A DNA stretch of 64,000 nucleotides, from the NCBI RefSeq assembly GCF_050897975.1, contig NZ_JBPAXY010000001.1:496001-560000 (forward strand), in the 5' to 3' direction. Numbering within the stretch: the first letter of the stretch is position 1; each line of letters begins with the position of its first letter. The notes beneath the pieces were generated by a model that saw nothing but the letters and a program-made list of their open reading frames with translations, made no database searches and was not told the origin of the DNA. This stretch comes from Pseudooceanicola sp050897975. Lineage in GTDB: Bacteria > Pseudomonadota > Alphaproteobacteria > Rhodobacterales > Rhodobacteraceae. Positions 40,726-50,003 of the stretch are shown in pieces. A program made the translations under genes and the position numbers.

Positions 40726-41721
40726 TCAGCCGCGCGCCGCCGGGGGCTGCGACGGGCCCGCCCGGCCTGCATAGGTCCGGTCCTCGATGCTGATCTGGGC
40801 CAGCTCGGCCCGGCAGGCGGTCAGAAAGGCGGCCTCGGCGCTGGACTGCTGCCGTGCGGGGTTGGTCACCAGGTGGATCGACACCAGCGGCAGGGCGTCA
40901 TAGGGCGGCAGCTGGCGGATATTGCCGGCGATCTCGTCCCGTTCGGCGACGTGCAAAGGCAAGGCCCCGACCCCCAGATTGGCCATGATCATGCGGCGGA
41001 TCTCGGTCAGGTTCGACGACACCCCGCGCCAGCTGTTGGCCAGACCCGCCCGCGCCCGCAGCCGCGAGACGGCCTCTAGCGGGCCGCCCTCGGCCTCGGT
41101 GTGGAAGGCGACGAAGGGTTCGCCCTTGATGTCGTCGGGCTCGATCGTCTCGGCGTGGAACAGGGGATGGCGGGCGCCGCAGTAGAGACCGAAGTATTCC
41201 CGGTACAGCAGGGTGGTCTGAAGGCTTTCGGGCTGCTTCGTCAGCAGGCAGATGCCCAGGCTGGCGCGGTTTTGGGAAATCGTCGTCACCACGTCCTGGC
41301 TTTCCTCGACGCTGAAGGAAAAGGTGGTGTGCGGATGCGCCTGCGAAAAGCGGCTGAGGATGTCGTCGAAATGCACCGACATCACCGAACTGGTCGTGGC
41401 GATCGAGATATGCCCCCGCAGGTCGGTTTCCTCGGCGGCCATCAACGAGGGCAGCTGCGCGATCGTGCCGAAAATTCGGGCACATTCGCGATAGAGCGCC
41501 TGGCCCGCGCGGGTGACGCCGAACTCATTCGGCTTGCGGATGATCAGCTGCTGACCCGCCGAGGTTTCAAGCCGCTTCAGGGCGGCCGACACCGTGGGCT
41601 GCTTCAGCCCCAGTTGGTCTGCGGCCTTTGAAATACCGCGCTGCTCGACGATCACCATGAAGGTGCGCAGCAGGTTCCAGTCCAGATTCCAGGGAAAGCG
41701 CTGTTGCTTGGGCAGGAGCAT
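40726..41721 (-). CDS. LysR family transcriptional regulator
   Basis: A 331-residue LysR-type regulator. The DNA-binding helix-turn-helix is LLRTFMVIVEQRGISKAADQLGLKQPTVSAALKRLE near residues 17-52, and the rest is the substrate-binding-like effector domain (HISIATTSSVMSVHFDDIL near 95). It diverges from the amino acid transporter operon and is the obvious candidate to control it. Its ATG overlaps a 15-base palindrome at 41720-41734, and no strong ribosome-binding site is seen upstream. The C-terminus ends in a Pro/Ala-rich tail. Confidence 0.88.
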   Translation of the reverse strand: MLLPKQQRFPWNLDWNLLRTFMVIVEQRGISKAADQLGLKQPTVSAALKRLETSAGQQLIIRKPNEFGVTRAGQALYRECARIFGTIAQLPSLMAAEETDLRGHISIATTSSVMSVHFDDILSRFSQAHPHTTFSFSVEESQDVVTTISQNRASLGICLLTKQPESLQTTLLYREYFGLYCGARHPLFHAETIEPDDIKGEPFVAFHTEAEGGPLEAVSRLRARAGLANSWRGVSSNLTEIRRMIMANLGVGALPLHVAERDEIAGNIRQLPPYDALPLVSIHLVTNPARQQSSAEAAFLTACRAELAQISIEDRTYAGRAGPSQPPAARG

Positions 41722-41734
41722 AGATCAGATCTAT
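41720..41734. promoter_or_regulatory. 15-base palindrome overlapping the LysR start codon
   Basis: ATAGATCAGATCTAT is symmetric about its central base and contains the T-N11-A pattern of LysR boxes. It covers the first bases of the LysR gene and lies about 126 bases before the transporter gene. It is a candidate operator of the LysR-type protein for autoregulation and for the divergent operon. Confidence 0.55.
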
Positions 41735-41859
41735 AATTAAGGTAGGGTATATTTATTTGCGCAATGCAAATGTTACATGCAAGCCTTTTCGCCGAGCGGC
41801 ACGGTATCGCCAAGAATTTCCCGGACGCGCTCCCAGAAATGACCAACAGGAGACAAGAC

Positions 41860-42636
41860 ATGACAATTCGCCGTACTTTTCTAACCTCCACCGTCGCGGC
41901 CCTGGGCCTTTCGGTGCTGGGTCTGAACATGGCCGCCGCCGAGGAACTGGACACGCTGAAGGAAAAAGGCGTGATCCGCATCGCCATGTCCGGCGCCTAT
42001 CCTCCGTTCAACTTCGTCAACGACCAGAACGAGGTCGTGGGCTTCGACCCGGCCATCGGCACCGAGATTGCCAAGCGCATGGGCCTGGAAGCCGAGATCG
42101 TCACCACCGCCTGGGACGGCATCATCGGCGGCCTGCTGGCCAACAAGTATGACGCCATCGTCGGCTCGATGACCATCACCGAAGAGCGCGACGAAGTCGT
42201 CGATTTCGTCGGCCCCTACTATTCCGACAAGCGGGCCATCTTCACCCAGCCCGGTTCGGGCATCGCCTCGCTGGAGGATCTGGACGGCAAGAAGGTTGGC
42301 CTGACCCTGGGCGAGACCCACGAGGACTGGGCCCGCGAGAAGGGTTACGACATCAACACCTACAAGGGCCTGCCCGAGCTTCTGCTGGAGCTGGAGAACG
42401 GTCGCGTGGATGCCATCGTGAACGACTCCATCGCCGCGATCCTTGCCATGGGCGAGAAGGGGCAAGAGTTCGAGATGTTCGGCGACCCGACCACCGAACC
42501 CTTCGGCGCGGGCATCGCCATTCGCGAAGGCAACCCCGAGCTGGCCGCGGCCATGCAGGCGGCGCTGGATTCGATGATGGAAGACGGCACCTATCTTGCC
42601 ATCGCCGAGGAATGGATCGGCGCCGACATCCGCTGA
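41860..42636 (+). CDS. Polar amino acid ABC transporter substrate-binding protein
   Basis: A 258-residue family 3 binding protein. The signal is MTIRRTFLTSTVAALGLSVL with a twin-arginine-like RRTFLT pattern and cleavage after AAA near residue 30. The mature part opens with LKEKGVIRIAMSGAYPPFNFV, and a GFDPAIGTEIAKRMGLEAEIV segment follows, both typical. The Arg of EERDEVVDF is in the ligand site. It feeds the two membrane proteins encoded downstream. The start at 41860 has CAGGAGAC ten bases upstream; an upstream frame extension would spoil the signal peptide. Confidence 0.88.
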   Translation: MTIRRTFLTSTVAALGLSVLGLNMAAAEELDTLKEKGVIRIAMSGAYPPFNFVNDQNEVVGFDPAIGTEIAKRMGLEAEIVTTAWDGIIGGLLANKYDAIVGSMTITEERDEVVDFVGPYYSDKRAIFTQPGSGIASLEDLDGKKVGLTLGETHEDWAREKGYDINTYKGLPELLLELENGRVDAIVNDSIAAILAMGEKGQEFEMFGDPTTEPFGAGIAIREGNPELAAAMQAALDSMMEDGTYLAIAEEWIGADIR

Positions 42637-42708
42637 TCAACGGCGCCCTGTGCCCCCCGGGGCGCAGGGTCCCCTGCCGTCGCACTTACTGCCCGAAGGA
42701 CGCATCGC

Positions 42709-43356
42709 ATGGACACCGAACTGATGCTCAAGGTCTACCCCTTCTTCCTGGAGGCGGCCTGGGTGACCATATTGCTATCGGTTCTGACGGCGATCCTGGG
42801 GCTGATCTGCGGCACCCTGGGCGCGGCGGCGCGCCTGTCGCGCTTTGTCCTTCTGCGGTTTCTGGGCGCGGCCTATGTCAGCCTGTTTCGCGGCACCCCC
42901 GCCCTGATCCAGCTGTTCATCCTCTATTTCGGCGGCCCCCAGATCGGCATCCAGCTGGACGCCTTCGAGGCCGGGGTGATCGGCCTGGGCGTCAACGCGG
43001 GCGCCTATATGACAGAGACGATCCGCGGCGCGATCATTGCCATCGACAAGGGCCAGCGCGAGGCCGCCCGCACCCTGGGCATGAGCAGCTGGCAGGCCAC
43101 CTACAAGGTAATCCTGCCCCAGGCCGCGCGGCTGATGGTGCGCCCGCTGGGGGTGAACCTGAACATGCTGATCAAGGCCACGGCGCTGGTGGCGGCCATC
43201 TCGGTGGTCGAACTGACCTACACCGCACAGCGCTATATCGGCTCGACCTACAAACCCTTCGAAATGTTCCTGCTCGCGGGGGTTCTCTACATGATCATCA
43301 TCTTCGTCACCGGACGCGGCGTCGCCTGGCTGGATCGCAAGGTGCGGATCAACTGA
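42709..43356 (+). CDS. Amino acid ABC transporter permease
   Basis: A 215-residue permease of the His/Glu/Gln family with about five membrane spans. The EAA-type loop is ITAIDKGQREAARTLGMS-like (around residues 105-122) and the GTPALIQLFILYFGGPQIGI segment after residue 63 is characteristic. It partners the second permease gene 18 bases downstream. The ATG is preceded by GAAGGA. Confidence 0.88.
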   Translation: MDTELMLKVYPFFLEAAWVTILLSVLTAILGLICGTLGAAARLSRFVLLRFLGAAYVSLFRGTPALIQLFILYFGGPQIGIQLDAFEAGVIGLGVNAGAYMTETIRGAIIAIDKGQREAARTLGMSSWQATYKVILPQAARLMVRPLGVNLNMLIKATALVAAISVVELTYTAQRYIGSTYKPFEMFLLAGVLYMIIIFVTGRGVAWLDRKVRIN

Positions 43357-43374
43357 TCGCGAAAGGCAACGAAG

Positions 43375-44031
43375 ATGGGTCTCGATTTTTCCATTGTCCC
43401 CAAATACCTGGACATCATCCTGCTGGGGGTGGCCTGGACCATCGGCATCACCCTTGGCGCCGCCGTCCTCAGCTTTATCGGGGGCGTCATCTTCGCGGTG
43501 ATCGCGCTTTACGCGCCCTGGATCATCCGCCTGCCCTTCCGGCTGGTGGAATGGGTGTTCATGGGCACGCCGCTGCTGTTGCAGCTGTTCCTGATATACT
43601 TCGGCCTGGTGCAGATCGGCATCGACCTGCCCGCCTTCGTCGCCGGGATCATCGGCCTGGGCCTGCACTTCGCGGTCTACAATTCCGAACTGATCCAGAC
43701 CGCCATCCTGGCCGTCGACAAGGGCCAGATGGAGGCCGCGCGCACCCTGGGCCTGAGCCGGGGGCAGGCCCTGCGCAAGGTGGTCGTGCCCCAGGCCGTG
43801 CGCGACGTGATCCCGCCGATCGGCAACAACATGATCGCCCTGCTGAAGGACAGCGCCCTGGTCTCGGTCATCGGCGTCAGCGAGCTGACCCTGTCGGCGC
43901 AGCGCGTCATCGGCAAGACCTATCGCCCCTTCGAATTCTACATCGTCGCGGCGGCCTTCTACTACGTCATCAACCTTTGCATGGAATGGGTGCAGCGCAA
44001 GATCGAGCGCCGCATCTCCGTTTCGCGCTGA
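43375..44031 (+). CDS. Amino acid ABC transporter permease
   Basis: A 218-residue permease of the same family. It has a TAILAVDKGQMEAARTLGLS loop near residue 120 and a GTPLLLQLFLIYFGLVQIGI segment near 65. With its neighbour it probably forms a heterodimeric channel, although pairs of this sort can also be paralogous homodimers. It is 16 bases before the ATPase gene. Confidence 0.88.
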   Translation: MGLDFSIVPKYLDIILLGVAWTIGITLGAAVLSFIGGVIFAVIALYAPWIIRLPFRLVEWVFMGTPLLLQLFLIYFGLVQIGIDLPAFVAGIIGLGLHFAVYNSELIQTAILAVDKGQMEAARTLGLSRGQALRKVVVPQAVRDVIPPIGNNMIALLKDSALVSVIGVSELTLSAQRVIGKTYRPFEFYIVAAAFYYVINLCMEWVQRKIERRISVSR

Positions 44032-44047
44032 TCCCGGGAGGCGCATC

Positions 44048-44818
44048 ATGAGTGATCCAACCCATTTCGTCGAAATCCGCCACGCGCAGAAATCCTATGG
44101 CTCGCTGGAGGTCCTGAAGGACATCAGCCTGACCGTCGAGCGCGGCCAGATCGTCGGCATCATCGGCTCCTCCGGGTCCGGCAAGTCGACCCTGCTGCGG
44201 GCGATCAACGATCTTGATCCGCTGACAGGCGGCGAGGTCTGGCTGGATGGCACGCAGGTCAACAAGAAGCTGCCGCACCGCAAGTACGAGGCGCATATCA
44301 ACGCCATGCGCCAGCAGGTCGGCATGGTGTTCCAGCACTTCAACCTGTTCCCCCATATGACCGCCCGCGAAAACGTCACCATGGCGCCGATGCTGCTGAA
44401 GGGCATCTCGAAGGCCGAGGCCGACACCCTGGCGGAAGAGCAGCTCGACAAGGTCGGGATGCTCGAACGGATCGACTATTACCCCTCGCAGCTGTCCGGC
44501 GGCCAGAAACAGCGCGTGGCCATTGCCCGCGCCCTGGCGATGAAACCCAAGCTGATGCTCTTCGACGAGGCGACCTCGGCCCTGGACCCCGAACTGGTCG
44601 AAGAGGTCAACCAGGTCATGAAGGCCCTGGCCGAGGAGCATATGACGATGATCATCGTCACCCACGAAATGGATTTCGCGGCCTCGGTCTGCGACCGCGT
44701 GCTGTTCATGGATCGCGGCGTCGTCGTCGAGGAAGGCCCGCCCGAAGTTCTGTTCAAGACCCCGACCCAGGAACGCACCCGTGCCTTCCTGCGCAAACAT
44801 CTGGAAGGTGCAGCGTGA
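44048..44818 (+). CDS. Amino acid ABC transporter ATPase
   Basis: A 256-residue ATPase of the GlnQ/HisP group. Walker A GSSGSGKSTLLR near residue 40, Q-loop MVFQHFNLFPH, signature LSGGQKQRVAIARAL near 148, Walker B LMLFDEATSALDPELV and the switch His in VTHEMDF are intact. It powers the two permeases. Its stop overlaps the aminotransferase start by four bases (GTGA), tying transport to catabolism. Confidence 0.92.
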   Translation: MSDPTHFVEIRHAQKSYGSLEVLKDISLTVERGQIVGIIGSSGSGKSTLLRAINDLDPLTGGEVWLDGTQVNKKLPHRKYEAHINAMRQQVGMVFQHFNLFPHMTARENVTMAPMLLKGISKAEADTLAEEQLDKVGMLERIDYYPSQLSGGQKQRVAIARALAMKPKLMLFDEATSALDPELVEEVNQVMKALAEEHMTMIIVTHEMDFAASVCDRVLFMDRGVVVEEGPPEVLFKTPTQERTRAFLRKHLEGAA

Positions 44819-46164
44819 GCGACGATTCGTTCCTTTTCTACCAAACCCGCAACCCGCGTCCCTTCCTGGACCGTGGCGAGGGGATCTATCTGTTCGATGA
44901 GGCGGGCAAGCGCTATATCGACGGATCCAGCGGCGCGATGGTGTCGAATATCGGCCATTCCAACCCGCGCGTGCTGGCCAAGATGAAGGCGCAGATGGAC
45001 AAGGCGACCTTCGGCTATCGCCTGCATTTCCGCACCCATCCCTCGGAAGATCTGGCCGCCAAGACCGTGGCCATGACACCCGAGGGGCTGGATCGCGTGT
45101 TCTTCGTCTCGGGCGGCTCCGAGGCGGTGGAAAGCGCGGTGAAACTGGCCCGCCAATATGCGCTGACCCAGGGCCAGGGCAGCCGCTACAAGGTGATCTC
45201 GCGCTTTCCCTCCTATCACGGTTGCACCTTCGGGGCGCTGGACCTGACCGGCTATGATCCGCTGCGCGAACCCTTCGCGCCGATGATGGCCGGAATGCCC
45301 AAGGTCGCCGCCCCCGCCACCTATCTGGACCGCGACAACCTGACCGAAGAGGCGCGCGGCCTGAAATATGCCGAGCTGCTGCGCGACCGCATCCTGGAAG
45401 ATGGCCCCGACAGCGTGCTGGCCTTCGTCATGGAGCCCGTGGGCGGGGCCTCGACCGGGGCGCTGGTCGCCCCCGACAGTTATTACGGCCGGGTGCGCGA
45501 GATCTGCGACGAATTCGGCGTGCTGCTGATCTATGACGAGGTGATGACCGGCGCCGGGCGCACGGGTCGGTTCCTGGCCGCCGAACACTGGGGGATCACC
45601 CCCGATATCGTCGCCATGTCCAAGGGTTTTGGCGCGGGCTATGCGCCCCTGGGCGCGATCATCGCGGGCCGGCGCCTGGTCGATCCGGTGCTGGACGCAG
45701 GCGGCTTCCTGCACGGGTTCACCTATGCGGGCAATCCGCTGGCCTGTGCCGCAGGGTTGGCCGTGCTGGAAGAGATGGAAGACCAGGGCCTGGTCGAGAA
45801 CGCCGCCCGCATGGGCGAGGTGCTGATGGCGGAACTGCGCGCCCTGATGGACGACTATCCCTTCATCGGCGACGTGCGCGGCAAGGGCCTGCTGACGGCC
45901 TTCGAGTTCGTCTCGGACCGCACCACGATGGAGCCGCTGGATCCGAAGCTGAACGCCTATGACAAGCTGGTGGAACTGGCCTACGAACGCGGGCTGATCA
46001 TCTATTCGCGCCGTACCCGGGGCGGCACCTCGGGCGATCACTTCCTGCTGGCGCCGCCGCTGATCATCACCGAGGCGCAGATCCAAGAGATGATGACCCT
46101 GCTGCGCGATGCCCTGGATGCCTTCGCCCAGCAGGCGGGCCTGGCGGTCGGGGCCATGGCATGA
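44815..46164 (+). CDS. Class III PLP-dependent aminotransferase
   Basis: A 449-residue class III aminotransferase. The PLP lysine is Lys270 in VAMSKGFGAGYAPL, the cofactor-binding Asp241 is in LLIYDEVMTGAGRTGRF, and FFVSGGSEAVESAVKLAR binds the phosphate. These enzymes usually act on amines distant from the carboxyl, such as beta- or omega-amino acids. A beta-amino acid would yield a 3-oxo acid, the natural substrate of the next two gene products, a 3-oxoacid-type CoA-transferase. The start is GTG at 44815. It is followed with a four-base overlap by CoA-transferase subunit A. Confidence 0.88.
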   Translation: MSDDSFLFYQTRNPRPFLDRGEGIYLFDEAGKRYIDGSSGAMVSNIGHSNPRVLAKMKAQMDKATFGYRLHFRTHPSEDLAAKTVAMTPEGLDRVFFVSGGSEAVESAVKLARQYALTQGQGSRYKVISRFPSYHGCTFGALDLTGYDPLREPFAPMMAGMPKVAAPATYLDRDNLTEEARGLKYAELLRDRILEDGPDSVLAFVMEPVGGASTGALVAPDSYYGRVREICDEFGVLLIYDEVMTGAGRTGRFLAAEHWGITPDIVAMSKGFGAGYAPLGAIIAGRRLVDPVLDAGGFLHGFTYAGNPLACAAGLAVLEEMEDQGLVENAARMGEVLMAELRALMDDYPFIGDVRGKGLLTAFEFVSDRTTMEPLDPKLNAYDKLVELAYERGLIIYSRRTRGGTSGDHFLLAPPLIITEAQIQEMMTLLRDALDAFAQQAGLAVGAMA

Positions 46165-46853
46165 AACTGCCCGACAAGACCTGCACCATGGAAGGTGCCA
46201 TTGCCCGGATCCGGGATGGCGACACGGTGATGGTCGGCGGCTTTGGCGTGCCGGGCACGCCGATGTCGCTGATCCATGCCCTGGTGGCCCATGGCGCGCG
46301 CGACCTGACCGTGATCAAGAACGACGCCAACGAGCCCGGCATGGGCATCGACCACCTGCTGCACAGCGGTCAGGTGGCGCGGCTGATCACCACCCACCTG
46401 GGGCTGAACGCCCATGCGATCGGCCTGATGAACGCGGGCGAGATCGAGGTCGAGTTCACCGCCCAGGGCATCCTGGCCGAACGCATCCGCGCGGGCGGGG
46501 CCGGGATTGCCGGGGTGCTGAGCGACGTGGGCATCGGCACCGAACTGGCCCGGGGCAAGCAGATCGTCGAGGTCGCGGGCAAGCCGCATCTGGTGGAAAC
46601 CGCCCTGCGCGCCGATGTGGCGCTGATCCACGCGGACCGCGCCGATCCCTTCGGCAACCTCGCCTATTGCGCCACCGCGCGCAATTTCAACCCGGTCATG
46701 GCCAGCGCCGCCCGCTGCGTCATCGTCGAGGCCGAAACCGTGGTGCCCTGCGGCGGCCTGGCCGCCGATGCGGTCCACACCCCCGGGGTCTTTGTCGATC
46801 ACGTGGTGGCGCTGGAAACCCTGACGCAGGAGTATGCCGTTGTCCGACGCTAA
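46161..46853 (+). CDS. 3-Oxoacid CoA-transferase subunit A
   Basis: A 230-residue alpha subunit of family I CoA-transferases. GDTVMVGGFGVPGTPMSLIHAL near residue 20 is the family signature, and VKND-like DLTVIKNDANEPGMG follows. With subunit B it transfers CoA from succinyl-CoA or acetyl-CoA to a 3-oxo acid. The downstream subunit starts 20 bases inside this gene, so the two are translationally coupled. Acetoacetate or 3-oxoadipate are family substrates; here the aminotransferase product is more likely, which is inference. Confidence 0.88.
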   Translation: MKLPDKTCTMEGAIARIRDGDTVMVGGFGVPGTPMSLIHALVAHGARDLTVIKNDANEPGMGIDHLLHSGQVARLITTHLGLNAHAIGLMNAGEIEVEFTAQGILAERIRAGGAGIAGVLSDVGIGTELARGKQIVEVAGKPHLVETALRADVALIHADRADPFGNLAYCATARNFNPVMASAARCVIVEAETVVPCGGLAADAVHTPGVFVDHVVALETLTQEYAVVRR

Positions 46854-47493
46854 AGACCGCATGATCGCCCGCGCCGCGCGCGAGATCGCCCCGGGCATGG
46901 TCGTCAACCTTGGGATCGGCCTGCCGACCAGGGTGATCAACCATGTGCCCGCCGACCTTGAGGTCTGCCTGCACACGGAAAACGGCATGGCGGGCATCGG
47001 CCCGACCCTGCCGCCCGAGCGCGCCGACCGCAACCTGATCGACGCGGGCGGCGCCTATGTCTCGACCGTGCCGGGCACCGCCTTTTTCGACAGCGTCACC
47101 AGCTTCGCCATGGTGCGCGCCGGGCGGCTGGACCTGACCATGCTGGGCGCCTTCGAGGTGGCGGCCAATGGCGATCTGGCCAACTGGAAGATCCCCGGCA
47201 AGTTCAGCCCCGGGGTGGGCGGCGGGATCGAACTGGCCCAGAAGGCGCGGCGGGTGGTGGTGCTGACCACCCATACCGACCGCGCGGGCAATCCCAAGCT
47301 GAAGGCGGACTGCACCCTGCCGCTGACCGCGCGCGGCTGCGTGGCCCGCGTCTTCACCGACATGGCGGTGATCGACATCGGCCCGCAGGGCTTCGCGCTG
47401 GTCGAGATCGCCGAGGGCCTGACCCCGCCCGAGGTCGCCGCCGCCACCGGCGCCCCGCTGCACATCCCCCAGCCCCCCGTTCCCAGCTTCTGA
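46834..47493 (+). CDS. 3-Oxoacid CoA-transferase subunit B
   Basis: A 219-residue beta subunit. The catalytic glutamate is Glu49 in CLHTENGMAGIGP, and GMVVNLGIGLPT opens the fold. IELAQKARRVVVLTTHT and CTLPLTARGCVARVFTDMAVI are family segments. It forms the active enzyme with subunit A. The start overlaps the A gene by 20 bases; the stop is 11 bases before the M20 peptidase-like gene. Confidence 0.88.
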   Translation: MPLSDAKDRMIARAAREIAPGMVVNLGIGLPTRVINHVPADLEVCLHTENGMAGIGPTLPPERADRNLIDAGGAYVSTVPGTAFFDSVTSFAMVRAGRLDLTMLGAFEVAANGDLANWKIPGKFSPGVGGGIELAQKARRVVVLTTHTDRAGNPKLKADCTLPLTARGCVARVFTDMAVIDIGPQGFALVEIAEGLTPPEVAAATGAPLHIPQPPVPSF

Positions 47494-47503
47494 CGAGATC
47501 AAG

Positions 47504-48796
47504 ATGAAAGACGATTTGTCCTCTCGCCTGTGCGAGGCCGTTGACGCGGCCTTTGACGCTCAGGTCGCCTTCCTGTCCGAGCTGACCGCCCACCCCTCGA
47601 CCCGGGGCAACGAGCAGTCGGCGCAGGATTTCATGGCCCGCGAGCTGACCGCCCGGGGCCTCGATGTGGATCGCTGGCAGATCGACGTGGCCGAGATCCA
47701 GCACCTGCCGGGCTTCTCGCCGGTGCTGGGCCCCTATGACGACGCGGTCAACGTGGTGGGCACCCGGCGCGCGCGGACGCAACAGGGCCGGTCGCTGATC
47801 CTCAACGGGCATATCGACGTGGTGCCAGAAGGGCCGCTGGAAATGTGGGACAGCCCGCCCTATCAGCCGCGCGTCGAGGATGGCTGGCTTTACGGGCGCG
47901 GCGGCGGTGACATGAAGGCCGGGCTGGCCTCGAACCTCTTTGCGCTGGACGCGCTGGCGGCCTGCGGGCTGGCGCCTGCGGGGGATGTCCATTTTCAATC
48001 CGTGGTCGAGGAGGAATGCACCGGCAACGGCGCGCTGGCCTGTCTGGCGCGCGGCTATACCGCCGATGCGGCGCTGATCCCCGAACCCTTTTCCGAAACC
48101 CTGGTCACGGCGCAACTGGGGGTGCTGTGGTTCCAGGTCCACCTGAAGGGCCTGCCCACCCATGTGGCCTATGCCGGGACCGGCTCGAACGCCATCGAGG
48201 CGGCGATCCCGTTGATGCAGGCGCTGCACGAGATGGAGCACCGCTGGAACGCCCCCGACCGGCGCACCACCGATTACGCCCATATGGACCATGCGCTGAA
48301 CCTGAACATCGGCAAGATCCAGGGCGGCGACTGGACCAGCTCTGTCCCCGCCTGGTGCGTCTTCGACGTCCGCATGGGCCTCTTCCCCGGCCAGTCCATC
48401 GACGCCGCCAAGGCCGAGATCGAAGCGGTCATCCTGGATGCCGCCCGCGACAACGCCTTCCTGCGCAATTCGCTGCCCGAGATCGTCTATCACGGCTTCC
48501 ACGCCGAGGGTTACGCCCTGTCCCAGGACAGCTCGGCCCGGGCCGCCCGCGCCATCGACGCGCTGGACACGGCGCATCGCACCGCCACCGGCGCGGCCCT
48601 GGAACGCCAGGCGATCACCGCCACCACCGATGCCCGCTTCTTCGGGCTTTATGCCGACACCCCGGCGCTGGTCTATGGGCCGCGCGCCGAGGCGATCCAC
48701 GGCTTCAACGAACGCGTCGAGCTGGAAAGTATGCGCCGCGTCACCAAGGCCACCGCCCTGTTCATCGCCGATTGGTGCGGTGTCGAACCCCGTTAA
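47504..48796 (+). CDS. ArgE/DapE-family M20 deacylase
   Basis: A 430-residue M20 metallopeptidase. The two-zinc site is visible: NGHIDVVPEGP near residue 102, GRGGGDMKAGLASNL near 135, the catalytic Glu pair in SVVEEECTGNG near 170, and a C-terminal GPRAEAIHGFNERVEL. The central dimerisation domain is present (HLKGLPTHVAYAGTGSNAIEA near 215). It cleaves an N-acyl amino acid or dipeptide-like amide. It lies between the CoA-transferase and thiolase genes, suggesting that it frees an amino acid before transamination, or hydrolyses a pathway amide. Confidence 0.85.
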   Translation: MKDDLSSRLCEAVDAAFDAQVAFLSELTAHPSTRGNEQSAQDFMARELTARGLDVDRWQIDVAEIQHLPGFSPVLGPYDDAVNVVGTRRARTQQGRSLILNGHIDVVPEGPLEMWDSPPYQPRVEDGWLYGRGGGDMKAGLASNLFALDALAACGLAPAGDVHFQSVVEEECTGNGALACLARGYTADAALIPEPFSETLVTAQLGVLWFQVHLKGLPTHVAYAGTGSNAIEAAIPLMQALHEMEHRWNAPDRRTTDYAHMDHALNLNIGKIQGGDWTSSVPAWCVFDVRMGLFPGQSIDAAKAEIEAVILDAARDNAFLRNSLPEIVYHGFHAEGYALSQDSSARAARAIDALDTAHRTATGAALERQAITATTDARFFGLYADTPALVYGPRAEAIHGFNERVELESMRRVTKATALFIADWCGVEPR

Positions 48797-48807
48797 GGAA
48801 CCTCCCC

Positions 48808-49992
48808 ATGCGACCCCTGCGCGATGCCGTCATCGTCTCCACCGCCCGCACGCCGATCGGCAAGGCCTATCGCGGTGCCTTCAACAACCTAGAGGCGCCG
48901 AGCCTCGCCGCCCCGGCGGTGAAGGCCGCCCTGGCGCGCGCCGGGCTGACGGGGGCCGAGGTCGAAGAGACGGTCTTCGGCTCTGCCCTGACCCAGGGCA
49001 CGGCGGGGGTGAACGTGGCGCGTCACATCGCCCTGGCCGCCGGGTTGGCCGACAGCACCGCCGGGGCCACCGTCGACCGGCAATGCGCCTCGGGGCTGAA
49101 CGCCCTGGCCATCGCCTCGCATATGGTGCGTTGCGAGGGGGTCGATGTGGCCCTGGCCGGCGGGCTGGACAGCATCTCGCTGGTGCAGAACGAGCAGTGG
49201 AACGGCTTCCGCTATCGCGATCCGACCGTGGCCGAGGGCTATTACATGGCCATGCTCGACACCGCCGAGGTGGTGGCGGAACGCTATGGCATCTCGCGCG
49301 CCGCGCAGGACGCCTATGCGCTGCAAAGCCAGGCCCGCACCGCGCGCGCGCAAGAGGCTGGGCTCTTTGCCGAAGAGATCGTGCCGGTCAGCGCGGTCAA
49401 GCGGGTGACCGACAAGGCCAGCGGTGACAGCCACGACGCGCCGGTGACCCTGGCGCAGGACGAATGCAACCGCCCCGGCACGACCCCCGAGGCCCTGGCC
49501 AGCCTGGGCGCGGTGCGCGGCCCGGGCAAGACCGTCACCGCAGGCAATGCCAGCCAGCTGTCCGATGGCGCCGCCGCCCTGGTGGTGATGGAGGCCGCAG
49601 AGGCCGCCCGGCGCGGGCTTGCCCCCCTGGGCGCGCTGCGCGGCTTTGCCGTGGCCGGTGTCGCCCCCGAAGAGATGGGCATCGGCCCGGTGAAGGCCAT
49701 CCCGCGCCTGCTGGACCGCGCCGGGCTGTCGCAAGACGACATCGACCTGTGGGAGATCAACGAGGCCTTCGCCGCCCAGCTTCTGTACTGCCGCGACCGG
49801 CTGGGCATCCCCGACGAGCGGCTGAACGTCAACGGCGGCGCGATTTCCATCGGTCATCCCTATGGCATGAGCGGCGCGCGTATGGCAGGGCATATCCTGC
49901 TGGAAGGGCGCAGGCGCGGGGCCAGGTGGGGCGTGGTGTCGATGTGCGTCGGCGGCGGCCAGGGGGCCGCCGGTTTGATCGAGGTCTTCTGA
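48808..49992 (+). CDS. Thiolase (acetyl-CoA acyltransferase)
   Basis: A 394-residue thiolase. The nucleophile Cys93 lies in VDRQCASGLNAL; His in ISIGHPYGMSGAR and Cys in SMCVGGGQGAAGL complete the site near residues 350-385. It cleaves a 3-oxoacyl-CoA with CoA to acetyl-CoA plus a shortened acyl-CoA. It follows the M20 gene by 11 bases and is the natural last step for the 3-oxo acid route encoded upstream. AAGGAA lies before the ATG at 48808; a long in-frame extension upstream lies over the M20 gene and is rejected. Confidence 0.92.
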   Translation: MRPLRDAVIVSTARTPIGKAYRGAFNNLEAPSLAAPAVKAALARAGLTGAEVEETVFGSALTQGTAGVNVARHIALAAGLADSTAGATVDRQCASGLNALAIASHMVRCEGVDVALAGGLDSISLVQNEQWNGFRYRDPTVAEGYYMAMLDTAEVVAERYGISRAAQDAYALQSQARTARAQEAGLFAEEIVPVSAVKRVTDKASGDSHDAPVTLAQDECNRPGTTPEALASLGAVRGPGKTVTAGNASQLSDGAAALVVMEAAEAARRGLAPLGALRGFAVAGVAPEEMGIGPVKAIPRLLDRAGLSQDDIDLWEINEAFAAQLLYCRDRLGIPDERLNVNGGAISIGHPYGMSGARMAGHILLEGRRRGARWGVVSMCVGGGQGAAGLIEVF

Positions 49993-50003
49993 AGGAAGGG
50001 CAC

